From assembly GCA_017395555.1 (NCBI GenBank), contig JAFPUE010000080.1, positions 1 through 40,202 of the forward strand: DNA of 40,202 nt. Reading direction: 5' to 3'. The notes beneath the pieces are model-generated. The model was not told where the DNA came from. It searched no databases and saw nothing but the letters and a program-made list of their open reading frames with translations. The translations under genes were made by a program, and so were the position numbers. Positions 23,676-32,310 of the stretch are shown here, in pieces. Origin of the DNA: Ruminiclostridium sp. (GTDB lineage: Bacteria; Bacillota; Clostridia; Oscillospirales; Ruminococcaceae). Each line of letters begins with the position of its first letter. Position 1 is the first letter of the stretch.

Positions 23676-24800
23676 TTATGAATTATTCATTATTACACAT
23701 ACGCATACTGCGCCTATGCCTTTTCCGGCAAGACCGAGCCCTTCCTCGGTAGTCGCCTTGACGCTCACGCGGTCAGCCGGAACTCCCACAGCGCGGGCTA
23801 TATTTTCACGCATAAGCGTTATGTACGGCGCGAGCTTCGGCTTCTCGGCGTTTATCGTGCAGTCGAGATTTGACACGGTATAGTCCTTTTCGCGTATCAG
23901 CCCGGCAACGTGCTCCAGCAGCTTTATGCTGTCAGCGTCCTTGTATTTCTCGTCGGTGTCCGGGAAATGCTTTCCGATATCCCCGAGCGCCAGCGCACCG
24001 AGCATCGCGTCCATTACCGCGTGAACAAGCACGTCCGCGTCGGAATGACCGAGCAGCCCGAGCTCGTATGGTATCTCCACGCCGCCGAGTATCAGCCTGC
24101 GCCCCTCAGTAAGAATATGTACGTCATACCCGTGACCGATACGCAGCACGGGCAAAGTGTTTGCCGGAAGATCGTCCGGTGTTGTTATTTTAATATTGCT
24201 TCTGTCTCCGTCCACCAGCTTCACCTTTATCCCCAATAATTCCGCAAGTCCCGCGTCGTCCGTAGCTTCTTTGCCGGAGAGCACCATTTCCCCGTAGATG
24301 TCCGCGCGGAACGCCTGCGGTGTCTGCACGGCGCGCAGCGTGTCGCGTTCCGGCGTGCCTGCCGAAAAGCCGCTGCCGTCAATGAATTTCACCGTGTCCT
24401 TCAGCGGCAGCGCCGGTATCGCTGCACCGTATTCCTCCGCGGCTGCGGCAATGCGTTCGATAAGCTCCGCCGTCACGAACGGTCTCGCGCCGTCATGCAC
24501 CATTATGATGTCCGCGTTTTCTGCCGCGGAATACGCGCTGCGTGCGGAATCCGTGCGTGAAGCGCCGCCGGGAACTATCGTTTTCAGCTTCGATATCCCG
24601 TGCGCATTACAAAGCTCATGTATCCTGTCGATATCGCATTCTCTCGCGGCAATTATTATGTCGGAGATCACCGGGGACTTCTCAAACGCGAGCGCGCTTT
24701 TTACGATGACCGGAAGCCCGTCTATTTCCGCGAACTGCTTGTTTATCCCGCCCATTCTCTGCGACGAACCGCCGGCGAGTATAAGAACATCGGTTTTCAT
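23676..24800 (-). CDS. ispDF: Bifunctional IspD-IspF isoprenoid enzyme
   Basis: 374 residues, two enzymes fused. IspD part (about 1-215): nucleotide-binding [11 protein letters not shown] with [13 protein letters not shown] (101-109) and AVQTPQAF (158-165). IspF part (about 218-374): GHGYDVH with zinc ligands Asp226 and His228, [11 protein letters not shown] with His252, and the [11 protein letters not shown] loop. It makes CDP-methylerythritol and then the cyclic diphosphate in the non-mevalonate pathway; the intervening IspE step is not encoded here. The ATG overlaps the stop of the upstream lipoprotein gene by 4 bases. The last codons (MNNS, stop) are formed by the dispersed TAATGAATAATT element. 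Confidence 0.95.
   Translation of the reverse strand: MKTDVLILAGGSSQRMGGINKQFAEIDGLPVIVKSALAFEKSPVISDIIIAARECDIDRIHELCNAHGISKLKTIVPGGASRTDSARSAYSAAENADIIMVHDGARPFVTAELIERIAAAAEEYGAAIPALPLKDTVKFIDGSGFSAGTPERDTLRAVQTPQAFRADIYGEMVLSGKEATDDAGLAELLGIKVKLVDGDRSNIKITTPDDLPANTLPVLRIGHGYDVHILTEGRRLILGGVEIPYELGLLGHSDADVLVHAVMDAMLGALALGDIGKHFPDTDEKYKDADSIKLLEHVAGLIREKDYTVSNLDCTINAEKPKLAPYITLMRENIARAVGVPADRVSVKATTEEGLGLAGKGIGAVCVCVIMNNS
23681..23692 (-). repeat. TAATGAATAATT dispersed 12-mer, copy 2 (inside ispDF 3' end)
   Basis: This copy supplies the codons for the C-terminal Met-Asn-Asn of IspDF on the minus strand, just before the stop. Confidence 0.65.
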
Positions 24801-27178
24801 TGCTGCTGACCTTTCTTTAGCCTGATATGATCTATCTCGTCCGTCCAGCCGTAGGTCTCCGTCATATTTTCGGTCACGGACGAAACATCAACTCTTATCG
24901 TGCTGAACAGGGTGCAGAATCTGCGCATATAAAGCGGTATCTCCGCCGCATATACGTTGATCGCTCTGTCCAGACATTCCATATATGCTTTCGGCTTGTC
25001 CTTCGCGGAAGCGTTTTCCGCCGTTTCAACGAGCTCTTCGAGCTTGTGCGAAGCTATGCTGTAATAGCCGTTAAGGTATATCTGTCGCAGGGTGCCTGCC
25101 CATGCGCCCGCCCATATCTCCTGCGTCTCGTTGGTGAAGCAGTCCCAGAGCACGGCCGCGTCCTCCGAAACGCGCAGATCGAGCGTTATGCCGATATCGC
25201 CGAGCAGCTCCGACGCATTCTCCAGAGCCTTGTACGCCGGGTGACTGTGATCGCTGCCGCACACAATATCCGCTGTATATTCGAGCTTTCCGCCCTCCGG
25301 AGCGCCGGTCACGATGCTCCCGTCGGTTATCTCATATCCCGCCGCGCCGAAAAATCCGAGGCACGCCTTCTTCACCGCTTCATACCGTTCTTCCTCGGTC
25401 ATGCCGTCCGTGAATATCTGCGCCCCGTTCACATCGACGGTGAACGGCTTGACGTAGTTGTCCCCGTTCGTCTCCGGCACAACACCGTCTATGATCGGAT
25501 AATCTATCATTTCACAGTGCTCACCGTAATACGAGAGCACCGACTCCTCCTTGTAAAAGGCTATGGCGGTGGCGATACCTCTGCGCAGAGCGTAGCTCTT
25601 ATCGGAGAAGCAGTCGTCCCCGACTTTTACATTCTCCGCATTTATGCCGATATAGCCGTAACCGCAGTCGCCCGACATGACCGGAAGTATCTTCTCCATA
25701 GAACGGTTAGCCTCGTCAACTGCGGTAAAGCTCTTGCCGGTGCCGTCGCAGTCCGAAACATCGGCGATACCGTCGCGTATCAGATAAGCCGCTTCGCCCG
25801 TTCCGCCGGTAACTATTTTAAGGTGCTTTGTTGCCGGCTCGCCCTTGTAGTAATACTCGTTCGCTTCAAGCGACAGAGCGCCGTCGAAATGTCCCGTGAC
25901 ACGGTACGCGCCCGCACCGAGCGGCTCCGTGGCATGAATACCGAGCACTTCACCCGCGTTTCCTTTCGTGAATCCGAATTGCCCGCCCGCGTAGTCGTAC
26001 ATATCCGTGCTGCCGTAATAGTGCAGCGGAACTATGCGCATACCGCACAGAGCATTCTCAAACGCGGAGGTGTCGCCCCTGACGCTCACCGACAGCGAAA
26101 GATCACCCTTGCGGACAATGCCGGAAACGCTTCCCACATGGACGGGCTCGCTCTCACCGCTCTGCCGTGTGATGTATTCCACGGCGACGGACAGCGCCTG
26201 CGTGTCGTAAGCCGTCTCGTCACCTGTTATCATTCCCGCGAGCCTGCGGTAGTTTATACCGTATGCGTCCGCGGTCTCGGCAATAACGGTCTCTCTGTCC
26301 TTACCCGCCGCTTCATATCCGTCGGTAAGGGAGTAGAAATACGCGAAAAGCTCCTGCGGCTCCTTGTATTTCGCGGTATAGAACGAGTACGCGCTGTCGT
26401 CATACATAGCCTCCACAGCCGTGTACTGCTGCTCCAGCACGGGAATTATCAGCCTCTCTCGCATAAGCTCCGCGATACCCTCGTCCGCGAGAGCTTCATC
26501 CGCGGCTTCCGCGGTTATGGTCTCGGCTATGCTGCTGTCGAAGCAGTAGTTGAGCGCACCGACGATATTCGCGTAGTACAGCGGACAGTCCCCGTTATAA
26601 GAAGTGTCGAGGTGCAGATAAAGCGTGAAGATAACGTCGTCCGCGTCGAGCTTTTCGCCGTCGGCAAATCTCACATCGTCGCGCAGCTTAATGTCATAGA
26701 CCGTAATATCGCTTTCCTCGTCGCGGGAAATATCTATATCCGCTATCCCGCCGTAAGCATAGCCCTTGCCGCCGTACATCTCTATCTGCGGTATTTTTCC
26801 GTGGGTTATGAGCTCACCGGCTCTTGTCAGCCCGGACAGGGTGACCCCGGTGGTTTTCCCGACGATCTCTCCGAATGCCGAGTTCGCGTAAAACGGCGAT
26901 ATATCAGTTACAGCGCCGTCCGCCGCTATAACGAGCGGTGCGTCGGCCTGTTCCTTTTTGGCGGAGGGCTCACCCTCGCTTTCGAGCGCCGCCGCAGAAT
27001 TGGACACCGGCGCGGGCGTTGTGAGCGCGGAGGTTGCCTGCGTCGTCTGCGCGGGCGCGGTTGTTACCGGAGCCGTCGTTTCGACGGGAGAGGCGTTGCC
27101 GCAGCCCGCCATTACCGCCGCGCAGACAAGTGCCGCCGCTGTTTTTATATATCGTAATTTCTTTTTCAGAATTAACAC
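24797..27178 (-). CDS. Solute-binding lipoprotein of peptide/nickel ABC type (SBP family 5)
   Basis: About 790 residues. A lipoprotein signal ([22 protein letters not shown]) is followed by a Thr/Pro/Ala-rich linker and a family-5 solute-binding fold: [25 protein letters not shown] early, and [17 protein letters not shown] late. Expected to be anchored outside the membrane and to bind oligopeptides or similar, but no permease or ATPase is nearby. The frame is open to 27451, yet the promoter's -10 is at 27200-27205, so translation must start below about 27195. Candidates are GTG 27178 (used here) and CTG 27169, the latter eight bases after GGGGAG and giving [10 protein letters not shown]. It overlaps ispDF by 4 bases. 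Confidence 0.82.
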   Translation of the reverse strand: MLILKKKLRYIKTAAALVCAAVMAGCGNASPVETTAPVTTAPAQTTQATSALTTPAPVSNSAAALESEGEPSAKKEQADAPLVIAADGAVTDISPFYANSAFGEIVGKTTGVTLSGLTRAGELITHGKIPQIEMYGGKGYAYGGIADIDISRDEESDITVYDIKLRDDVRFADGEKLDADDVIFTLYLHLDTSYNGDCPLYYANIVGALNYCFDSSIAETITAEAADEALADEGIAELMRERLIIPVLEQQYTAVEAMYDDSAYSFYTAKYKEPQELFAYFYSLTDGYEAAGKDRETVIAETADAYGINYRRLAGMITGDETAYDTQALSVAVEYITRQSGESEPVHVGSVSGIVRKGDLSLSVSVRGDTSAFENALCGMRIVPLHYYGSTDMYDYAGGQFGFTKGNAGEVLGIHATEPLGAGAYRVTGHFDGALSLEANEYYYKGEPATKHLKIVTGGTGEAAYLIRDGIADVSDCDGTGKSFTAVDEANRSMEKILPVMSGDCGYGYIGINAENVKVGDDCFSDKSYALRRGIATAIAFYKEESVLSYYGEHCEMIDYPIIDGVVPETNGDNYVKPFTVDVNGAQIFTDGMTEEERYEAVKKACLGFFGAAGYEITDGSIVTGAPEGGKLEYTADIVCGSDHSHPAYKALENASELLGDIGITLDLRVSEDAAVLWDCFTNETQEIWAGAWAGTLRQIYLNGYYSIASHKLEELVETAENASAKDKPKAYMECLDRAINVYAAEIPLYMRRFCTLFSTIRVDVSSVTENMTETYGWTDEIDHIRLKKGQQQ

Positions 27179-27199
27179 TCCCCGAATTGATATGCCACT

Positions 27200-27228
27200 A
27201 TTATATAACAATTTCATTCTCTTGTCAA
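27200..27228 (-). promoter_or_regulatory. Promoter of the solute-binding lipoprotein-ispDF operon
   Basis: Minus strand: TTGACA (27223-27228), 17-base spacer, TATAAT (27200-27205). Its position rules out the upstream in-frame ATG codons as starts. Back to back with the GNAT promoter; the two -35 boxes are 25 bases apart. Confidence 0.85.
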
Positions 27229-27253
27229 ATCGCAAAAAGTCATACGTTTTCAC

Positions 27254-27282
27254 TTGACATCGAAAACTGTCGGCGCTATAAT
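27254..27282 (+). promoter_or_regulatory. Promoter of the GNAT gene
   Basis: TTGACA (27254-27259), 17-base spacer, TATAAT (27277-27282): perfect consensus, followed by GAAAGGA and the ATG at 27324. Confidence 0.85.
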
Positions 27283-27323
27283 ATTTTTGTTCGCACCGGT
27301 ATGACAAAGAAAGGATCGAAACA

Positions 27324-27794
27324 ATGGAAATAAGAAGAGCCGCAATATCCGACATCGACGGGATAAACCGCCTGCTGCGGCAGGTACTCGAAGTACACCA
27401 CGAGGGCAGACCCGATCTGTTCAAGGGCGGTGTCAAGAAATACACGAACACCGAGCTTGCAGAAATAATCCGCGACGACGGCAGACCGATATTCGCGGCG
27501 TTCGACGGCGAAAGGCTCGTCGGCTACGCGTTCTGTGTGATAAAATACTATCCCCACGACAATATCCTTACCGACATCAAAACGCTGTATATCGACGATC
27601 TCTGCGTTGACGAGACCGAACGCGGCAAGCACATCGGCACCGCAGTTTACGAGTATGTGAAGGAATACGCGAAGAATACAGGCTGCTATAACATAACGCT
27701 GAATGTCTGGGAGTGCAACCCTCCCGCGAAGCGCTTCTACGAGCATCTCGGGCTTGTCCCGCAGAAGATTGGAATGGAAATGATACTGAAATAA
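27324..27794 (+). CDS. GNAT-family N-acetyltransferase
   Basis: 156 residues with the GNAT fold: an N-terminal EIRRAAISDIDGI strand-helix, core strand TLYIDDLCVDETERGKHIGTAVYEYV with the acetyl-CoA pyrophosphate loop (R-G-K-H-I-G), and the C-terminal NITLNVWECNPPAKRFYEHLGLVPQKIGMEM block. It transfers acetyl from acetyl-CoA to an amine; the substrate is not predictable. Monocistronic, divergent from the lipoprotein gene. Confidence 0.92.
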   Translation: MEIRRAAISDIDGINRLLRQVLEVHHEGRPDLFKGGVKKYTNTELAEIIRDDGRPIFAAFDGERLVGYAFCVIKYYPHDNILTDIKTLYIDDLCVDETERGKHIGTAVYEYVKEYAKNTGCYNITLNVWECNPPAKRFYEHLGLVPQKIGMEMILK

Positions 27795-27826
27795 TGAATA
27801 ATTGTGGTTGTCCGCTTCGCGGACGT
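27792..27826 (+). repeat. TAATGAATAATT dispersed 12-mer, copy 3, with adjacent hairpin
   Basis: The 12-mer (27792-27803) begins within the GNAT stop codon and is followed by a small hairpin (GTCCGC, TTC, GCGGAC at about 27810-27824). Just beyond, TGAATCGTGACGAGA (27830-27844) recurs exactly at 39972-39986. Confidence 0.6.
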
Positions 27827-27887
27827 ATCTGAATCGTGACGAGACAAAATAGTTTTGTATCACTTAAAAAAATTGTTGAAATGCGAC

Positions 27888-27925
27888 AAACTGCCGTGCG
27901 AAAAGCATTACACGGCAGTTTTTTT
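27888..27925 (+). terminator. Terminator behind the GNAT gene
   Basis: An 11-bp stem (AAACTGCCGTG 27888-27898 with 27911-27921) followed by a T run to 27925. The next promoter's -35 begins two bases later. Confidence 0.9.
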
Positions 27926-27926
27926 C

Positions 27927-27955
27927 TTGACATATCGCAGTGCCGATGATATACT
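27927..27955 (+). promoter_or_regulatory. Promoter of the zinc-ribbon membrane protein
   Basis: TTGACA (27927-27932), 17-base spacer, TATACT (27950-27955), directly after the preceding terminator; GGAAAGGAA precedes the ATG at 28017. Confidence 0.75.
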
Positions 27956-28016
27956 GTAATATGGTGTATAATTTTCATAGACTAATATGCAACTTTACCT
28001 CGGAAAGGAAATAATT

Positions 28017-31000
28017 ATGTTTTGCGGAAATTGCGGAAATAAGATCGAAGATAACGTAAAATTCTGTCCGTCCTGCGGTGCGCCGATACAGACGGATGTA
28101 CAGCCCGCGGCTCCCGTACAGGAACATGCTGCGGAGCCTGTTGTGCAGGCAGCCGCTCCTGTAATTGAACAGGCTGCGGAGCCCGCCGCTCCTGTCAGCG
28201 AACCGGCACCCGCTCCCGCCGGGCGTGCTTATCCCACACATAACGTCGCGGAGGACAGCGTACATCTCATGGGAGATGTACCGATGATAGAAGAACCCGC
28301 CGCACCTGCGCCGGAGCCGGCTCCCGTTCAGCCGGAAGCGCCCGTGCAGCAGAACGCGTTCGCGCAGCCGGCAGCTCCGGTTCAGCAGCCCGTTCAGCCG
28401 GAATATCAGCCTGCAGCTCCCGTTACGCCCAAGAAGAAAAAGGGCAAGGCGGGTCTTATCGCGGGAGTAACAGCCGCCGCGGTAGTTGCGGGCGGTGCCG
28501 GAGTAGGATACTTCTGCTTCCACGACGATATCACCCACCTTGTAATGGGCGACAAGGAATACGCGAAAATGGTTGACAAGATGTCGTTCATAGGGCTCAA
28601 AGACCACGAGGACGATATCAACGGCTATACCGACAACCTGTCGTCATATATCGGAATGTTCGCCAATGCGGCGGGTAACACCTCGCAGGACAATACGGAG
28701 AGCTCCTCGGATGATATGGCGCTTCGTATGCTCGGCGGCTGCTTCGGCGTATTCGATAACGGCATCATTCCGGACGGAACACTGCTCGAATCCGAATCCA
28801 CGGTAAACGTGGAGCTCGGAAGCGTATTCGCGCTCGCGGACAACGACACGACAAAGTCCATAATAGAAGCGATAAACAGCTCGAAGATCACCTCGAAGAT
28901 CGCAAACGGCGAGACCGATCTTTTCTCCGCGGCGATAATCGCGGGCGGCAACGAGCTGATAAGCGGCGAGTTATACACGAAGGACGGCGGTATGCTGATA
29001 GCTCTGCCGAGCGTGACCGACAAGACAGTATATATCCCGAAGGAGAAGTTCGACGGGCTCGTACCGACGGAGGAGGAGCTCAAAAAGCGCACTCCCGACA
29101 AGGAAGAGCTCAAGCGCATACGCAAAGAGCTCGCGAAGATATACTATGACAGCTACGACAGCGCGCAGATCAAATACACCGACAACTCCATTATGGCAGT
29201 AGAGCTCGACGGCCCCGATCCCGGTGTTACCGCGAAGGGCAATCTCGTCAGCATAACACTGACGGGCGAGCAGATCGAAGACGTGCTTAATAAGTGCAAG
29301 GACTTCCTTAAGAACGACGAGTATCTGAGAAGCTACTTCAAAGAAGCATATGATATAGACAACGATAAATACGAGGAGCTTTTCAAGCAGCCGGAAAACA
29401 CGGAAAGTGCAAAGAAACCGGAACTCACGCTGGATATAGAACACCTCGTCGATGTTCACAACAACGTACTCGCGACACGCTATAAGCTGCAGTCCGAAGA
29501 CGGCAGCGGAACAGCTATGTTCGTCGGACAAAAGAACAACAAGGGCGCGTATGTCGGCATCACGGCAAAGGACGACCTCAGCGCGGAAATAAGCCTTGTG
29601 GACAAAACGGAAAACAACAAGGACGGCAAGGCTGTTCTGGATATCAATGTATCCACAAAGGACAAGAGCGGCGATTTCCGCTTTGACTGCAGCTACACCG
29701 GCAAGGGTACGGCGAAATTCACAGGCGATGTCGAAGTACCGGTAGGAAATTATGTCGTAACTCTGTCCGATCCGGACAAATTTACCCAGTCCGTAAAGGA
29801 TCTGCTCGGTATGTCCGACATATCGAAGGATCAGATAGTCGGCGAGACCATGTCGGCAGTGGATCAGGGCTCCGGCTTCAACCCCGATTCCCTGATAAAA
29901 GAGCTGAAAAAGTTCACGCTCACACTTGATTCTTCCGTTGCGGACAACGTTCACACCGAGAAAATGAACATAGCGTTCGGCGATATAGGCTCGATAGAAT
30001 TCGGCAGCCGCACCGAGAAGAAGTCCGAAACGGTGACAATGCCCGATACGGCAAAGTCCGTACGCATCGACGACGAGGAAGCCATGAGCGCTCTGAGTGA
30101 GGACGTTGTAAAGTGGGCGGGCGATCTGCTTGACAAGACAGGTATCTCGAACATGATCGGCGGAATGTTCGGCAGCCTTGTGAACCCCGGCGGTATCATA
30201 GGCACCGATACCGACGGCAACCCGCACTATGCCGCGTACACACAGTATATGGAGTATGAGGCGGACAGCGCGAGCAACCGGATATATGATTCCCTCAAAG
30301 AACAGGTTGGGGAAGCCGTTGCGGCGAAAGGCGCAGGTCTTGTCGAGGGCAGAATAAAGCTGTACTACAAAAACGGCAAGCCCGAGGTAATCGACGACGG
30401 CGGCTTCGGCGGACTTAAATTCGATGACATGGAAGGTCTTGATTCCGTTTACGCGGAAGTGCTGATCGACAGCCGCTTCTCGAACGATATCGTCGGAGTA
30501 ACTACGGTATTCACCGACGACAAGTATGATATCCCGAACGATCTGCCCGGCGTGTTCAACTACTGCGACAACCTTTATCCGTGGGAAACAACTAATATGA
30601 TCGACGACTATGTTGTCGGCACATACCCCTATATTTATACGGGCGAGCCCTTTACGACGGAATACCCCGCTGCTCCCTATACAAAGGAAGAGCTTGACGA
30701 CATCGCTTACAGCATAACGGGCAATGCGCTCAAAATGCTCGGACCCGACGGCGATCTTGGCAACTACAAGAATACCGATTCCGACGATCTCGCGATCGAG
30801 CTCAGCTGCGACAAGACAGAATGGACGCTGTCGGCGTGCTACGAGAACGGCTATTGGACAGGAAACGATATCGTATCGGGCGATTTCACGAATACGCTTC
30901 TGAATGACTGCCGTGATATCGACGCAAAGAACGAAATAAAGGCTGTCCTATACTTCAAGGACGGCAAGCTCGTCGGAACGGCGGCATTCTCCGGCAGCAC

Positions 31001-32219
31001 ATACATAGATATCGAATCGAGGCAGTTCCCGAAGGCGGACGACTTCAAGAACGGCACGTTCGCGGGCTGGGACGAGAACGCGGGCAAAGGATACATCAAA
31101 TACTACGACGATCTGATAGCGGAAGGAACCTACTGCCTTACCACACACGGCGCACTCGGCAGCGGCTCCGCGGCGGTGAGCGATCCCGGCGCGTCGGAGA
31201 TCAACGGCACATGGTTCGTTACGACGATAGACGGAAAGCCGTATGAAGAAACAATGCGCGAGCTTCTTTCAGGTCTGGAAGATCCGGACATAGAAACAGG
31301 CACCTCAAACGGATTACCGAGATTCTATTTTGTAATAAACGGCAGCAAGATGACCGTGGGCATTGAAAGTCTCGATATTGACAGCACGGAATATAATATC
31401 GAACCAGGCGAATTTGACGGCAAGCCCGCGTATAAAATACTTGACAGCTGGGGCGACAATTACGGCTGGTTCATACCCGATGAGCAGCAGAAAACCGCAC
31501 AGGTGCTCGACACCCTGAATGACAGTATGATGGAAGTGGTATGGGAAAGCTCTTCCGTTACGATACCGGGGAAGACAGCCTTCGGCACGGTCAAGCAGGA
31601 TGTGTCGATAGAGGACGTAGCCGGAAAATGGCACACCTTCTATGACGACGAAGATTACTATCTGATGATCGGCACAAACTACGTCGCTGTTGATTACGAT
31701 CCCGACGATATGTATTTTAATGACGACGATTATGTTCTGATGAACCCGAACGGTGACGGCTTCGACTGCTTTGAATCCGGCGAAACCACTGCGGTAATAA
31801 GAATAACGTACAGCGCGGATACAGACACACTTTCCGTTATGTCTCTGCAAAACGACAATACTATGATCTTGGAGAGAACAGACACACTGCCCGCGCAGAC
31901 ACCCTATCTCGGCACATGGCAGATCTCCGGTGTTGAAGGTCAGAGCATCGAGGATTATGTGGGACAGAACGACATAGATATTGACGACATAATGTGCAGC
32001 TTCATAATAGGCGAATACGTCGGACTTTACACCGACAAATACGGCTATGACGAGCTTTGGACGGTATTCCCGACAGACGACAGATCCTTCAACCTTGCGT
32101 ATGACTCCTCACTGTTCATTGAAATGAAGCTCTCCGACGACGGCAGCAAGCTCAACGGAATAATGAGAGTTGACGACAGCAACGAGACCGTGCAGTACGA
32201 ATTTGTAAGAGTATCATAA
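28017..32219 (+). CDS. Large zinc-ribbon, single-pass membrane protein
   Basis: 1400 residues; start chosen from GGAAAGGAA at about 28002-28010. It begins with a zinc ribbon (Cys 3, 6, 17, 20), then a Pro/Ala/Glu/Gln-rich linker (about 28-138). A Lys-rich stop (KKKKGK) precedes one transmembrane helix (about 146-166, AGLIAGVTAAAVVAGGAGVG). The remaining ~1230 residues should be outside. They include a long alpha/beta region and near the C-terminus three similar lipocalin-like units opening with NGTWFVTTIDGKPYE (about 1062), AGKWHTFYDD (about 1202) and LGTWQISGVEGQSIED (about 1297). No catalytic motif is evident. Such proteins are common in Ruminococcus-like genomes without known function; a cell-surface binding or sensing role is a guess. 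Confidence 0.85.
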   Translation: MFCGNCGNKIEDNVKFCPSCGAPIQTDVQPAAPVQEHAAEPVVQAAAPVIEQAAEPAAPVSEPAPAPAGRAYPTHNVAEDSVHLMGDVPMIEEPAAPAPEPAPVQPEAPVQQNAFAQPAAPVQQPVQPEYQPAAPVTPKKKKGKAGLIAGVTAAAVVAGGAGVGYFCFHDDITHLVMGDKEYAKMVDKMSFIGLKDHEDDINGYTDNLSSYIGMFANAAGNTSQDNTESSSDDMALRMLGGCFGVFDNGIIPDGTLLESESTVNVELGSVFALADNDTTKSIIEAINSSKITSKIANGETDLFSAAIIAGGNELISGELYTKDGGMLIALPSVTDKTVYIPKEKFDGLVPTEEELKKRTPDKEELKRIRKELAKIYYDSYDSAQIKYTDNSIMAVELDGPDPGVTAKGNLVSITLTGEQIEDVLNKCKDFLKNDEYLRSYFKEAYDIDNDKYEELFKQPENTESAKKPELTLDIEHLVDVHNNVLATRYKLQSEDGSGTAMFVGQKNNKGAYVGITAKDDLSAEISLVDKTENNKDGKAVLDINVSTKDKSGDFRFDCSYTGKGTAKFTGDVEVPVGNYVVTLSDPDKFTQSVKDLLGMSDISKDQIVGETMSAVDQGSGFNPDSLIKELKKFTLTLDSSVADNVHTEKMNIAFGDIGSIEFGSRTEKKSETVTMPDTAKSVRIDDEEAMSALSEDVVKWAGDLLDKTGISNMIGGMFGSLVNPGGIIGTDTDGNPHYAAYTQYMEYEADSASNRIYDSLKEQVGEAVAAKGAGLVEGRIKLYYKNGKPEVIDDGGFGGLKFDDMEGLDSVYAEVLIDSRFSNDIVGVTTVFTDDKYDIPNDLPGVFNYCDNLYPWETTNMIDDYVVGTYPYIYTGEPFTTEYPAAPYTKEELDDIAYSITGNALKMLGPDGDLGNYKNTDSDDLAIELSCDKTEWTLSACYENGYWTGNDIVSGDFTNTLLNDCRDIDAKNEIKAVLYFKDGKLVGTAAFSGSTYIDIESRQFPKADDFKNGTFAGWDENAGKGYIKYYDDLIAEGTYCLTTHGALGSGSAAVSDPGASEINGTWFVTTIDGKPYEETMRELLSGLEDPDIETGTSNGLPRFYFVINGSKMTVGIESLDIDSTEYNIEPGEFDGKPAYKILDSWGDNYGWFIPDEQQKTAQVLDTLNDSMMEVVWESSSVTIPGKTAFGTVKQDVSIEDVAGKWHTFYDDEDYYLMIGTNYVAVDYDPDDMYFNDDDYVLMNPNGDGFDCFESGETTAVIRITYSADTDTLSVMSLQNDNTMILERTDTLPAQTPYLGTWQISGVEGQSIEDYVGQNDIDIDDIMCSFIIGEYVGLYTDKYGYDELWTVFPTDDRSFNLAYDSSLFIEMKLSDDGSKLNGIMRVDDSNETVQYEFVRVS

Positions 32220-32225
32220 ATCCTT

Positions 32226-32252
32226 CGCCCCGACGGTTTTTCCGCCGGGGCG
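32226..32252 (+). terminator. Hairpin after the zinc-ribbon gene
   Basis: 11-bp GC-rich stem with one mismatch (32226-32236 with 32242-32252) and a T5 loop, seven bases after the stop. No T run follows, so termination may be incomplete and the next gene (nnr) partly read through; I found no clear separate promoter for it. Confidence 0.5.
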
Positions 32253-32257
32253 AGAAT

Positions 32258-32269
32258 TAATGAATAATT
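32258..32269 (+). repeat. TAATGAATAATT dispersed 12-mer, copy 4
   Basis: Exact copy in the spacer between the zinc-ribbon gene and nnr, on the same strand as both genes. Confidence 0.6.
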
Positions 32270-32310
32270 GCGGACACCTAAACTGTAAACTGAAAACCGG
32301 AGGTGTGGAA

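Noticed and set aside
24827-27157. 776-codon plus-strand frame opposite the solute-binding lipoprotein
   Set aside because: A long shadow frame caused by GC-biased third positions on the opposite strand; low-complexity Arg/Val/Tyr content and no family motifs.
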